Shown here: positions 29,251 through 37,548 of the stretch, piece after piece
Layout: every line of letters starts with the position of its first letter
Numbering within the stretch: the stretch's first letter is position 1
Assembly: GCF_016879755.1 (NCBI RefSeq)
Contig: NZ_WOFU01000005.1
Coordinates: forward strand, 240,750 to 304,749
Origin: Bacillus sp. B15-48
GTDB taxonomy: Bacteria; Bacillota; Bacilli; Bacillales; Cytobacillaceae
Direction of reading: 5' to 3'
DNA length: 64,000 nt
The notes under the pieces: model-generated
Told to the model about the DNA's origin: nothing
Databases searched by the model: none
What the model saw: only the letters and a program-made list of their open reading frames with translations
Position numbers and translations under genes: made by a program

Positions 29251-30150
29251 TTACAATCCTCCCTTCTCGAATTCTTTGCCCTTAATAAGCTGATAATAAT
29301 GACGAATAAGCGGTGTATTTATTTCGTTGTTCATGGCTACTTCATTTAAATATCCTAATATCGCATCAACTTCCGTTTTTCTCCCCTCTTCTATATCCTT
29401 AAGCATCGAAGACCGGTTCGTTGCTGTTTTATTACAAACAGCAACAATATGTTCAAAATGACTTTCTTTATTATGTATAGTTAGTACTGTAGCCACCTCT
29501 GCAAATAATTGGCTAGCAAGTTCATAAAAGTAAGGATTTGAAAGAAGAACACCATTTGGAATCATTAAGGTAGCCGTTAGTGGATTGATCACCGCATTGA
29601 CTAGTAGCTTCCTAATAAGCATTTCGTGGTAATCTTGTTCAAACGCAAAGCTGAAGTCACTCGTTGTTGTATTTATCAACTTCTTAAGTTGTGTGGCACT
29701 GCCTTGGTAAACTGCACATCGTGTCACGCCATGTCCATTATGAGCCACTGTATTCCCATTCATTTTTGCCGCACCATGTTCGACAGAGCCAACATAGATA
29801 TGATTCCATTTCAATTTAGCTATTCTTTTTAGATGCCCCATTCCATTTTGTAAAAAAAACAGGCAACCGTCTTCATTTATTTGCTCAGTTATTAAGGGCA
29901 TAAGGGAGGAGAGTTGATACTCTTTAACAGTTATAACAGTGATTTCTTCCTTCCCTTCCCATTCTTCAATCGATCTCGCAGTGACCATTTGCCGAGTCGT
30001 AAGTCCTCCGTCCACCAATTGAATTCCTTCCTCATTAAGCAAGTTAGCTTGTTCATCTGTTCGCGTATATAAGGTCACTTCGTGCGTTTTATTTAAGTAG
30101 AAAGAATATAATAAACCGATTGATCCACCGCCAATAATCGCAATATTCAT
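29251..30150 (-). CDS. ylbQ: 2-dehydropantoate 2-reductase family protein (YlbQ/PanE)
   Basis: Ketopantoate reductase makes pantoate with NADPH for coenzyme A synthesis. The N-terminal Rossmann motif is AIIGGGSIGLLYSFY; the catalytic lysine is expected in LLVNAVINPLTA (KLLVNAVINPLTATL), with a downstream E/N cluster. The start is ATG 30150 (MNIAIIGGG); an upstream ATG (30168) gives a non-family extension of six residues. It has 299 aa. The B. subtilis paralogue of this locus is ylbQ. Which paralogue supplies CoA cannot be told from sequence. Confidence 0.88.
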   Translation of the reverse strand: MNIAIIGGGSIGLLYSFYLNKTHEVTLYTRTDEQANLLNEEGIQLVDGGLTTRQMVTARSIEEWEGKEEITVITVKEYQLSSLMPLITEQINEDGCLFFLQNGMGHLKRIAKLKWNHIYVGSVEHGAAKMNGNTVAHNGHGVTRCAVYQGSATQLKKLINTTTSDFSFAFEQDYHEMLIRKLLVNAVINPLTATLMIPNGVLLSNPYFYELASQLFAEVATVLTIHNKESHFEHIVAVCNKTATNRSSMLKDIEEGRKTEVDAILGYLNEVAMNNEINTPLIRHYYQLIKGKEFEKGGL

Positions 30151-30250
30151 AAAAAAACCCCGATTCATTTATTTAGCTTTATTTTAACAGATAGCTACTT
30201 TATTTTGGGAGGTTTTCATCAACATATACCTATTAATTGTTGTAATAGCG

Positions 30251-30288
30251 GTAAAAAAGACGTGAATATGTAATCACGTCTTTTTTAC
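30251..30288. terminator. Bidirectional terminator upstream of ylbQ
   Basis: A perfect 15-bp inverted repeat, GTAAAAAAGACGTGA / TCACGTCTTTTTTAC (30251-30265, 30274-30288), has an eight-base loop. It separates the sugar-acid operon from ylbQ and could stop the kdg transcript. Confidence 0.9.
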
Positions 30289-30406
30289 TGCTTGCTTGTG
30301 AAAACCATCGGTAAAACTATTTTTTTACCAGCGGCCTGTTTTTTCAAGTCGTAGTCAATTTTCTCCAAGCACACTCCCCAAATTTAATCCTGTATTAGCA
30401 ACAAAC

Positions 30407-31399
30407 CTACTTTTCTTTTAAGTTCACTTTTTCTTTCACGTCTTTATTAACAATATTGTTTGGAAAATACCCCAATAAAACATCTGCAACATTTTGGGCA
30501 GCTTTTCTTTTTAATTCTGCTTCGGCTTCAACAGAATAAAACGCTGAATGGGGATTAATAATGACATTCTCCATGTTTAATAATGGATTATCACGCCCTA
30601 TTGGTTCTACTTCGAGCACATCTAATCCAGCACCAGCTATTTTTCCTTCTTGCAATGCATGTATTAATGCTTTTTCATCAATAATTGGTCCACGTGCTGT
30701 ATTAATGATAAAAGCTTCTTTCTTCATTTGATTAAACTGTTCAGTGCTAATCATTCCTTCTGTATGTTGATTTAAAGGCACATGTATAGAGATATAATCA
30801 GATTGCTTGCATAGTTCCTCTAAACTAACTAATTGAACATTTGCTTTATTGGCGACTTCAATTGGCACGAATGGGTCATAAGCAATGACATTCAATCCAA
30901 AAACTTGAGCTTTTTCTGCTAATGTTTGCGGAATATTTCCAAAACCAACTAACCCTAGTGTACGACCTCTCATACGATACACAGGCACCGCGACTTTGAA
31001 ATCCCATGTCCCGCTTTTTACCGCATTATTCATTAGTGTGACTTTACGAATACTTGATAGCAATAAAGCCATCGCATGATCAGATACTTCATCTAAACAA
31101 TAATCAGGAACATTCCCTACAATAATCCCTTTTTCTGTTGCAGCATCAACATCTACTGTGTTAAATCCAATTCCGTAACGAGAAATGATCTTGCATTTTT
31201 CAAGCTTATCAATTACTTTGCTTGGTATCAGAGCATACTGATTGAGCAACGCATCCGCATCTTTACATTTCTCAATTAATTCCTCTTCTGATTTGCATTG
31301 TTCAAGTATTAATTCAATCCCAAGCTTTTTTAACACTTCTTCCTCAGGAAAAAACGTATCGTATTCATAATCGGTTACAACTACTTTAAACTCGCTCAT
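30407..31399 (-). CDS. D-isomer-specific 2-hydroxyacid dehydrogenase (C-terminal-binding-protein type)
   Basis: This is an NAD(P)-dependent 2-hydroxyacid/2-ketoacid oxidoreductase of 330 aa. The catalytic triad is visible as R236 (NTARGP), E265 (DVLEVEP) and H284 (NPHSAF). The nucleotide loop is GFGNIP (152-157), so the usual third glycine is replaced by proline. It lies 67 bases downstream of the KDPG aldolase gene, which suggests a role in ketogluconate or other sugar-acid catabolism, for example as a 2-ketoaldonate reductase. The substrate is not shown by the sequence. ATG 31399 has AAGGAG upstream. Confidence 0.82.
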   Translation of the reverse strand: MSEFKVVVTDYEYDTFFPEEEVLKKLGIELILEQCKSEEELIEKCKDADALLNQYALIPSKVIDKLEKCKIISRYGIGFNTVDVDAATEKGIIVGNVPDYCLDEVSDHAMALLLSSIRKVTLMNNAVKSGTWDFKVAVPVYRMRGRTLGLVGFGNIPQTLAEKAQVFGLNVIAYDPFVPIEVANKANVQLVSLEELCKQSDYISIHVPLNQHTEGMISTEQFNQMKKEAFIINTARGPIIDEKALIHALQEGKIAGAGLDVLEVEPIGRDNPLLNMENVIINPHSAFYSVEAEAELKRKAAQNVADVLLGYFPNNIVNKDVKEKVNLKEK

Positions 31400-31466
31400 A
31401 GTAAAACTCCTTTTTACTTCCGAAAATTAACAAAATTGGTTTTTAAGATGACGTAATGTAACAGCC

Positions 31467-32114
31467 TTATTTTTTTCTCGCATTTTGAATGCGTCTAATG
31501 TATTCTTTTGCCGTTTCTGTTAAAATTTCATACCGTTCTTCAGCTATGGCACTTTCCTTCACTAACGAACCTCCAGCACCAACAGCTACCGCACCATTTC
31601 TGATAAAGCTTTCAACATTATCTACACTCACTCCACCAGTTGGCATCACCGGAATATGACTTAAAGGTCCTTGTAAATCTTTAATATATTTTTCTCCAAG
31701 GACTCCCCCTGGGAAAACCTTCAATATATCGGCTCCTACTGAATAAGCATTAATGGCTTCAGTCGGTGTCATCACGCCAGGAATAGATATTTTTCCATAT
31801 CGATTGGTGATTTGAATCGTTTCTACATCAAAACTTGGGCTAAAAATAAAATCAGAACCAGCATCAATCGCCGCTTTAGCTGAAATCGCATCTAAAACGG
31901 TCCCTGCTCCCACAAGAACCTTATCATTATATTTTTCTTTTAAATCACTAATCATTTTCAATGCACCTGGTGTATCTAAGGTAATCTCAAGCGCGCCTGT
32001 TCCACCCGCTACTAGGGCTTCAGCAATATAGTGAATCTGTGCTTTACTCGGTTTACGAATAACTGCAATAAGACCAGATTCTTTTATACGCATTAAATTT
32101 TCCCATTTTTTCAT
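31467..32114 (-). CDS. kdgA: 2-keto-3-deoxy-6-phosphogluconate aldolase (KdgA/Eda type)
   Basis: The enzyme cleaves KDPG to pyruvate and glyceraldehyde-3-phosphate. It is a TIM-barrel class I aldolase with the Schiff-base lysine in DILKVFPGG, the catalytic glutamate in GALEITLDTPGAL, and the phosphate-binding MPTGGVSVDNV. The start is ATG 32114 (MKKWENLMRIKESGLIAVIRK); the frame upstream overlaps kdgK and is not family-like. It has 215 aa. The start lies 22 bases beyond the kdgK stop; with that gene it makes KDG into central metabolites. Confidence 0.92.
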   Translation of the reverse strand: MKKWENLMRIKESGLIAVIRKPSKAQIHYIAEALVAGGTGALEITLDTPGALKMISDLKEKYNDKVLVGAGTVLDAISAKAAIDAGSDFIFSPSFDVETIQITNRYGKISIPGVMTPTEAINAYSVGADILKVFPGGVLGEKYIKDLQGPLSHIPVMPTGGVSVDNVESFIRNGAVAVGAGGSLVKESAIAEERYEILTETAKEYIRRIQNARKK

Positions 32115-32136
32115 CTTTGTAGGAGCTCCCCTTTTG

Positions 32137-33102
32137 TTATCGATTAACATCTCTTGATTGACCAGCAGGCTGCATAAATTGTTCAACAGCAGTAAATGTT
32201 GGTAAGCCTTCAACATCTCCGCTCATTCCTACAACCATTGCGCCAATCGCATTCGCACGTCTTACCACCTGATGTAATGGTTCCTGTCGTAAAATCCCAC
32301 TAATGATTCCAGCAGCAAAACCATCTCCCGCTCCTACGGGATCGACTACTTGGGTGACAGGGAAACCTTCAACATACGCTTTTTCATGTTTCGTATGTAA
32401 ATAGGCCCCTTTGCTGCCAAGCTTAATGATAATCGTCTTTTCTCCACCATTCATTAATGCTTCGGCAACTTCCTCTACTTCTTGCTTTCCTGTTATTAAT
32501 TGCCCTTCATCTAGTCCAGGCAAAATCACATCCGCACTCATGGCAATTTCATTAAACACTTGCTTCGCCCGTTCAGCAGACCATAACTTTAATCGCAAGT
32601 TAGGATCAAAAACAATCATTGTTCCACTTTCTTTGGCAACTTTAACCGCTTTCATGACAAGTTCATAACATGATTCACTTAATGCCGGAGTAATCCCTGA
32701 AATATGGAGGATTTTTGCTTCTTTTATATCGCTTGAGTTGAGATCTGCTGGTTCCATTAAGCTAGCAGATGATCCTTTTCGATAATAGTAAACATTCACA
32801 TCTTCTGGAGACATCTGTTCCTTAAAAAGAAGTCCAGTTGGGGCTTGATTGGTAAAGAGGCAGGAAGATGTGTCAACTCCTTCTCCACGGACGAAATTCC
32901 GAATAAAGCGACCAAATGGGTCGTCACCAAGCTTACTAAACCACTTAACTGAGTGACCCAGCCTCGATAAACCAATCGCTACATTTGATTCTGCGCCCCC
33001 AATTCTTTTTGGGAATTGATGCACATACTCAAGAGGGAGCATTTGTTCAGGCTGAAATAACACCATTGTTTCACCGAAGGTAAATACATCATACTTTCTC
33101 AT
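32137..33102 (-). CDS. kdgK: 2-keto-3-deoxygluconate kinase (PfkB family)
   Basis: KdgK phosphorylates KDG to KDPG with ATP. It is a ribokinase-fold protein of 321 aa with the N-terminal motif GGAESNVAIGLSRLG and the C-terminal anion-hole/catalytic motif DPVGAGDGFAAG (catalytic Asp included). It is the first gene of a three-gene minus-strand operon (kdgK-kdgA-dehydrogenase), divergent from the RpiR regulator. No uronate isomerase, dehydratase or transporter accompanies it here. Confidence 0.9.
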   Translation of the reverse strand: MRKYDVFTFGETMVLFQPEQMLPLEYVHQFPKRIGGAESNVAIGLSRLGHSVKWFSKLGDDPFGRFIRNFVRGEGVDTSSCLFTNQAPTGLLFKEQMSPEDVNVYYYRKGSSASLMEPADLNSSDIKEAKILHISGITPALSESCYELVMKAVKVAKESGTMIVFDPNLRLKLWSAERAKQVFNEIAMSADVILPGLDEGQLITGKQEVEEVAEALMNGGEKTIIIKLGSKGAYLHTKHEKAYVEGFPVTQVVDPVGAGDGFAAGIISGILRQEPLHQVVRRANAIGAMVVGMSGDVEGLPTFTAVEQFMQPAGQSRDVNR

Positions 33103-33209
33103 CTAAAATAACCTCTTTTAAATTGAATTTTAATTACTAAAAAAACAAATAAATTTACAGAACAAAAAGACCTACTAATCTTTTCGCCATATTGTTATAT
33201 GAAAAATAT

Positions 33210-33223
33210 TGTTACCGCTTCCA
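33210..33223 (-). promoter_or_regulatory. cre-like site 1 (CcpA) between kdgK and the RpiR gene
   Basis: The minus strand reads TGGAAGCGGTAACA, one mismatch (third base) to TGWAANCGNTNWCA. It lies 108 bases upstream of the kdgK start. It supports carbon catabolite repression of the operon; a sugar-acid-specific operator with a similar sequence cannot be excluded. Confidence 0.55.
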
Positions 33224-33236
33224 TTTTGATAAAAAT

Positions 33237-33250
33237 AGAAACCGTTTTCA
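33237..33250 (+). promoter_or_regulatory. cre-like site 2 (CcpA) between kdgK and the RpiR gene
   Basis: The plus strand reads AGAAACCGTTTTCA, one mismatch (first base) to TGWAANCGNTNWCA. Its centre is 27 bases from that of site 1. The remainder of the 385-bp divergent region (33103-33487) is AT-rich, with TAGTATACT near 33323-33331 as a possible -10 for the regulator; I see no other element. Confidence 0.55.
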
Positions 33251-33487
33251 AAAAAGACATGAGAATACGGTCATTCAAACCCATTTTAAAGGAATTTATT
33301 ATTTGTAGCAAGAATTTTTTTTAGTATACTATTATTATGAAAAAAATTTTTTCCTTACGAAAATCTTTATTTTAAAAAGGACCCATCTTCATTTTCATTC
33401 AAAGGCCCAAGCTTTAAAAGATGAGAGTTGAATAACAAAATTGCTCATGCAAAAATAAATAAAAGAATAAATGTTAGGAGATAAAAA

Positions 33488-34345
33488 ATGACTGATTCAC
33501 AAACACCCACCTGCTTTCTGCGGATTCGCGCCATTTATCCACAGCTTAGCGATAAAGAAAAAAAAGTAGCCGACCTGATCCTAAGCGATCCCGAAAAGAT
33601 CATTCACGCAACGATTAATGAAATTGCTGGAGAGTTGGGCATTGCCGATGCTACTGTCTTCCGTTTTTGTAAAAGAATTGGGTTTAAAGGGTATCAAGCC
33701 TTAAAAATCGCCTTAGCTACTGAAAGTAAGGCTCCACTAAAAGAAATCCATGCCGAAATTAACGATGGTGACGACGAAAAAGCGATCATAACAAAAGTGT
33801 TTAAGTCCAATATAAGAACATTGGAAGATACATCAAAAATCATCAATTTCAATGATTTTACAAAAGCGACAAACGTTCTAATTGGAGCTAGGAAAATCGA
33901 TTTTTATGGAAATGGTGGTTCTGGGCCAATTGCATTAGATGCACATCATAAGTTTTTGCGAACAGGGTTACTCTCAAGCTGGTATAATGACCCTCACTTA
34001 CAAATGATGAGCGCAGCTCAATTAACATGTGAAGATGTCATTGTCTGCATTTCTCATTCAGGAACGAGTAAAGACGCAATTGAAATCCTGAATATCGCTA
34101 AATCGAACGGTGTGAAAACAATTGGAATTACTCATTATGGCAACACGCCGCTCAGTCAAATCGCAGACATTTCATTGCTAACGATGTCTGAAGAAACAGA
34201 ATTCAGAACGGAAGCTCTGGCTTCACGGCTTGCACAATTAAGTATCATTGACGCTCTGTATGTAAGCGTCTGCCTTCAGATGAAAGATCAAGTAAAACAA
34301 TCAATTAATAAATTGAGAAATGCAATGGCTGTAAAACGCCTTTAA
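33488..34345 (+). CDS. RpiR/MurR-family transcriptional regulator
   Basis: This 285-aa protein has an N-terminal RpiR HTH (about residues 8-80; TINEIAGELGIADATVFRFCKRIGFKGYQALK) and a SIS sugar-phosphate-binding domain (about 110-245; FYGNGGSGPIALDAHHKF and ISHSGTSKDAIEI). RpiR regulators sense phosphosugars; the divergent position next to kdgK makes KDPG or a related phosphosugar acid the likely effector. ATG 33488 has an AGGAG site. A palindromic terminator follows. Confidence 0.9.
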   Translation: MTDSQTPTCFLRIRAIYPQLSDKEKKVADLILSDPEKIIHATINEIAGELGIADATVFRFCKRIGFKGYQALKIALATESKAPLKEIHAEINDGDDEKAIITKVFKSNIRTLEDTSKIINFNDFTKATNVLIGARKIDFYGNGGSGPIALDAHHKFLRTGLLSSWYNDPHLQMMSAAQLTCEDVIVCISHSGTSKDAIEILNIAKSNGVKTIGITHYGNTPLSQIADISLLTMSEETEFRTEALASRLAQLSIIDALYVSVCLQMKDQVKQSINKLRNAMAVKRL

Positions 34346-34346
34346 A

Positions 34347-34376
34347 AAAGAGTCTTTAGGATCCTAAAGACTCTTT
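34347..34376. terminator. Terminator after the RpiR gene
   Basis: A near-perfect 30-base palindrome (14-bp arms, two-base centre) begins with the AAAGAGTCTTTAGG arm and ends in CTCTTTCTTTT. It starts at the stop codon of the regulator and lies 13 bases from the convergent chromate transporter gene, so it probably serves both. Confidence 0.9.
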
Positions 34377-34388
34377 CTTTTAAGAAAT

Positions 34389-34919
34389 TCACGCTAAAAA
34401 AATTGCTCCGTAAACGAGTGAACCGAGAATAACAAAGGCAGGATGGACTTTAAACTTTTCCAATAGCAGAAAGCTCGCAATAATTAAGATTAATGTTTGA
34501 ACACTGCCAATTCCAGAGAAAGAAGTGTTAATAAAGCTTAATGTCATTCCTCCTAATAGTACAGCAATAGTCGGACGAACATAAGTTGTCATTCGTTTTA
34601 CTTTAGGTGATTCTTTATATTTTAATAATAGGCCTAGAAGTACGACCATTAAAATAAGTGATGGTGCTACAGTAGCGAAAACCCCAATTCCTGCACCGAG
34701 AATTCCTCCTTGCTGAAAGCCAATATAGCCTGCCATTTTTGTAGCAATCGGACCTGGAAGCGCATTTCCCATCGCTAACACTTCACTGAATTCTGATACA
34801 GTTAACCATCCATAACGACCAACCACTTCTTTTTCGACAAGAGGGATTGATGCCGGGCCTCCACCATATCCGACGATCCCTGGGATGAAAAATGCTAGGA
34901 ATATTTGCCAATAAATCAT
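34389..34919 (-). CDS. Short-chain chromate transporter subunit (second of pair)
   Basis: This half-length CHR protein (176 aa) has about five to six membrane segments and the conserved N-terminal signature GYGGGPASIPLVEKEVV and NALPGPIATKMAGYIG. In B. subtilis two short CHR proteins (YwrB, YwrA) work together to export chromate. The ATG overlaps the stop of the upstream half by four bases, so the two are translationally coupled. It ends at the shared terminator. Confidence 0.88.
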   Translation of the reverse strand: MIYWQIFLAFFIPGIVGYGGGPASIPLVEKEVVGRYGWLTVSEFSEVLAMGNALPGPIATKMAGYIGFQQGGILGAGIGVFATVAPSLILMVVLLGLLLKYKESPKVKRMTTYVRPTIAVLLGGMTLSFINTSFSGIGSVQTLILIIASFLLLEKFKVHPAFVILGSLVYGAIFLA

Positions 34920-35494
34920 AAATCTACCCCTTTTCCTACCCTTTGTTCCACTTTAGCTGACTTATCTTTTTTTACTAATGCAACTATTAATAAGCCTGCA
35001 ATGACAACAGCTGGATGGAAACTTAGGACTTCTAGTAAAAAAAGGCTAACAATCACAAAAAGACTAGCATTCAAAAATCCAAGACTATTTTTTGATTTTT
35101 TTAAGAAGTCCCAAGTAAGCGTCGCTAACATTACACCTACAACAGGTACAACCGCTTTCGTCATTCCAGCTACCCATGGTAGTGACTTAAAGGAAGATAA
35201 GGAGGTTAATAGAAAGATAATTAAAATAATCGTCGGGACAATTGTCGCGAGCACAGCGTTTAACAACCCGAGAATTCCAGCAACTCGATAGCCAATATAG
35301 CCTGCCATCTTCGTTGCAATCGGACCTGGAAGTGCATTTCCAAGTGCCAATACATCAGCAAACTCATCCTCATCCATCCATTTATACTTTTCCACTACTT
35401 CTTTATGTACGAGGGGAATTGAGGAAGGACCACCACCATATCCTAATATTCCAACACGAAAAAAAGCTAAAAACAATTGCCTATGGACCATCAT
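34916..35494 (-). CDS. Short-chain chromate transporter subunit (first of pair)
   Basis: This half-length CHR protein (192 aa) carries the same signatures as its neighbour (GYGGGPSSIPLVHKEVV, NALPGPIATKMAGYIGYR). The pair is a split CHR transporter, the two halves probably with opposite membrane orientation, as known for B. subtilis Chr3N/Chr3C. Two adjacent ATGs (35494, 35491) follow AGGGTG. It is divergent from the Lrp-type regulator. Confidence 0.88.
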   Translation of the reverse strand: MMVHRQLFLAFFRVGILGYGGGPSSIPLVHKEVVEKYKWMDEDEFADVLALGNALPGPIATKMAGYIGYRVAGILGLLNAVLATIVPTIILIIFLLTSLSSFKSLPWVAGMTKAVVPVVGVMLATLTWDFLKKSKNSLGFLNASLFVIVSLFLLEVLSFHPAVVIAGLLIVALVKKDKSAKVEQRVGKGVDL

Positions 35495-35757
35495 TCATCA
35501 CCCTTTTGGTTATCTATACCATCTAATCTAGAGCCTTATTAAAACGGATGGATAATCATATAGCATTAAAAAAACGGAAACAAAACTCCATAACGAAAGC
35601 ATTTTATCCATTTGCCTTTACAATAAGGAACCTTTTTATTATTATAATACATAGAATAACGACAAATCTATACAATGTTCAGAAATGACAAAAAATCTAA
35701 ACTTGCTATCGCTTAATTTCTAATTAATTAAAAATTCGTTTGAAATGTGGTGGATGA

Positions 35758-36207
35758 ATGAAATTAGACGAAATTGATCGAAGGATTCTACAGCTTTTAA
35801 GTGAAAATGGAAGAATGTCCTACGTAGATATCGGGAAAGAAGTGAATCTATCGCGTGTTTCTATTCGTGAAAGAGTCAATCAACTCATAGAAAATGGGGT
35901 AATTGAAAAATTCTCAATCGTAATTAATTCAGAAAAAGTCGGCAAATCTGTTTCTGCTTTTTTTGAAGTGGATTGTGAACCATCATCATTAGTAAATGTG
36001 GCTGAAAATTTGGCGAATAATCCACATGTCGCTAGTTGTTATCAAATGACGGGACCAAGCACGTTGCATATGCATGTTCTTGTTGAAGATTTCAGTGCGT
36101 TAGAAAGCTTTATTAATGAAGAATTATACAGCCTTCACGGCATTACGAGAGTGGAAAGTCATATTTTATTACGACGATTTAAGAGTAGAACCGGTTTAAA
36201 ATTATAA
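35758..36207 (+). CDS. Lrp/AsnC-family transcriptional regulator, probable regulator of the chromate transporter pair
   Basis: This 149-aa protein has an N-terminal winged HTH (LDEIDRRILQLLSENGRMSYVDIGKEVNLSRVSIRERVNQLIENG) and a C-terminal RAM ligand/oligomer domain (VASCYQMTGPSTLHMHVLVED). In B. subtilis the equivalent gene ywrC (chrS) represses ywrBA. The divergent arrangement across 263 bases is the same here. No clear operator was recognised in the gap. Confidence 0.85.
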   Translation: MKLDEIDRRILQLLSENGRMSYVDIGKEVNLSRVSIRERVNQLIENGVIEKFSIVINSEKVGKSVSAFFEVDCEPSSLVNVAENLANNPHVASCYQMTGPSTLHMHVLVEDFSALESFINEELYSLHGITRVESHILLRRFKSRTGLKL

Positions 36208-36356
36208 AATTCATCACTTACAAAATTTAGAAAACGCTTTCTTAATCTTAAATTGCAGAAGTTTTCATTTATTTCATATATAATAGTAATAATAAAAGCT
36301 GCAATCTTAATATTTGAGTTTCTATTCTGCAAAGCAGCTAAATAGGGGGATTTAAG

Positions 36357-36854
36357 GTGACTCATAAAGTAGAAAAATTAAAAATTAATTATAAGACACT
36401 TGAGGAGTTTAAAAAGTTCAAACAATATGGACAGCAGGAGCTGTCTATGCTTGAAGAACTTGAGGCAAACTTAATTGAAAATGGCAGCGAGTCGCCATTT
36501 TACGGAATTTATTTCGGTGATCGGCTCGTCGCAAGGATGAGCCTCTATCAAATTGAAGCGAAATTTGATCGCTACTTTGATCCACCGCAAGATTATTTGG
36601 AACTTTGGAAACTTGAAGTTTTACCTGATTATCAAGGAAAAGGTTATGGGAGAACCTTAGTAGAATTCGCTAAAACATTGGGACTTCCTATTAAAACAAA
36701 CGGAAGAGTTAATTCCTCCGAATTTTGGGCTTCAATGGGCTTCACCCCTGTCACTTATGAGGTTGAACGCGATCGCGGGGAAAACCCATTTGTATGGTAC
36801 CCTAATGGTGTGAAAGCACAAATCCATGAATCCTCACACAGTATTAGTGAGTAA
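36357..36854 (+). CDS. ylbP: GNAT-family N-acetyltransferase YlbP
   Basis: This 165-aa GNAT protein has the acetyl-CoA-binding motif A visible as LELWKLEVLPDYQGKGYGRTLVEFA (Q/RxxGxG/A). The substrate is unknown. GTG 36357 follows AGGGGGA by seven bases. It resembles B. subtilis YlbP in size and position, though here the chromate block separates it from ylbQ. Its stop lies inside an inverted repeat. Confidence 0.9.
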   Translation: MTHKVEKLKINYKTLEEFKKFKQYGQQELSMLEELEANLIENGSESPFYGIYFGDRLVARMSLYQIEAKFDRYFDPPQDYLELWKLEVLPDYQGKGYGRTLVEFAKTLGLPIKTNGRVNSSEFWASMGFTPVTYEVERDRGENPFVWYPNGVKAQIHESSHSISE

Positions 36855-36870
36855 ATTCATTTACTCACTA
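36845..36870. repeat. Inverted repeat overlapping the ylbP stop codon
   Basis: TAGTGAGTAAA and TTTACTCACTA (36845-36855, 36860-36870) form a perfect 11-bp stem with a four-base loop. The stop TAA (36852-36854) lies in the first arm. It is immediately followed by the main terminator. Confidence 0.7.
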
Positions 36871-36879
36871 TCATTCACT

Positions 36880-36915
36880 ATAAAGTGCCCTCGGAAATCT
36901 CCGAAGGCACTTTAT
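36880..36915. terminator. Convergent terminator between ylbP and ylbO
   Basis: ATAAAGTGCC / GGCACTTTAT (36880-36889, 36906-36915) enclose an inner TCGGA/TCCGA stem. It works for both strands. Confidence 0.88.
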
Positions 36916-36919
36916 TCTC

Positions 36920-37483
36920 TCAACCTGTTTGGTCATCTTTTCCACCCACTATCTTTTTGGCTCGCTCCATAATCCCAAGCAGCGCGCGGTGATCATTTTC
37001 AATTGCTTGCAGATGAGAACTGAGTTTTTCCCTTTCAGCTGTCAATTGAGAAACGGTTGCTTCAAGTTCATTAATGCGTCCCTCATATTTTGCGATGGTA
37101 TCTGCTTGACTTTGTGACTTTTCAACTTTCGCATACAGTTTATCAATAAACCCCTTTACAGTAACGATATCAATTGATTCTTTTCCTTTTGAGTCGAAAG
37201 AAGTTGCGATAGGTGACGACATTTCTTCGGAACTTTCAATCTTTTTAGACTGCTTCTTTAATTCTTTTCGTTGTTTTTTTGCGAGTTCAATCCCAGATGT
37301 ATACTGCTTGCGAACAAATGAATTCCAACGAAATCCACAGGCAGCGCTTGTTCTAGAAAGTCTTTTTCCTACTTCTTCAAAAGCCTTAAGCTGTGTTCCA
37401 CCTTCTTTTATATGACGCAGAACAGTTTCAGCAAGAAGTAAATCCTCATCCTGTGTCCATGCATCTTGTCGGGTGATAGGCAT
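36920..37483 (-). CDS. ylbO: RsfA-family sporulation transcription factor (YlbO)
   Basis: RsfA-like regulators adjust forespore or mother-cell regulons. An N-terminal Myb/SANT-like domain ([58 protein letters not shown], in segments) is followed by a basic stretch and a C-terminal coiled coil (about 125-170). The start is ATG 37483, behind AGGAGGG; the frame extends 11 codons further but matches no relative. It has 187 aa. In B. subtilis the gene at this locus is ylbO. Precise targets are unknown. Confidence 0.9.
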   Translation of the reverse strand: MPITRQDAWTQDEDLLLAETVLRHIKEGGTQLKAFEEVGKRLSRTSAACGFRWNSFVRKQYTSGIELAKKQRKELKKQSKKIESSEEMSSPIATSFDSKGKESIDIVTVKGFIDKLYAKVEKSQSQADTIAKYEGRINELEATVSQLTAEREKLSSHLQAIENDHRALLGIMERAKKIVGGKDDQTG

Positions 37484-37548
37484 CAGACCATCCCTCCTAG
37501 TTTTTATTTCATTCATATGCTTCTACTAGGAAAGATAGAATAAAGTGA

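Noticed and set aside
30311..30330. GGTAAAA...TTTTACC hairpin upstream of the 30251 terminator.
   Set aside because: A 7-bp AT-rich stem without GC content; the strong terminator nearby explains termination.
35495..35757. Operator or riboswitch between the chromate transporter pair and the Lrp-type gene.
   Set aside because: The gap is AT-rich without a clear palindrome or conserved aptamer; TATAAT-like sequences exist but the spacing to -35 candidates is poor.
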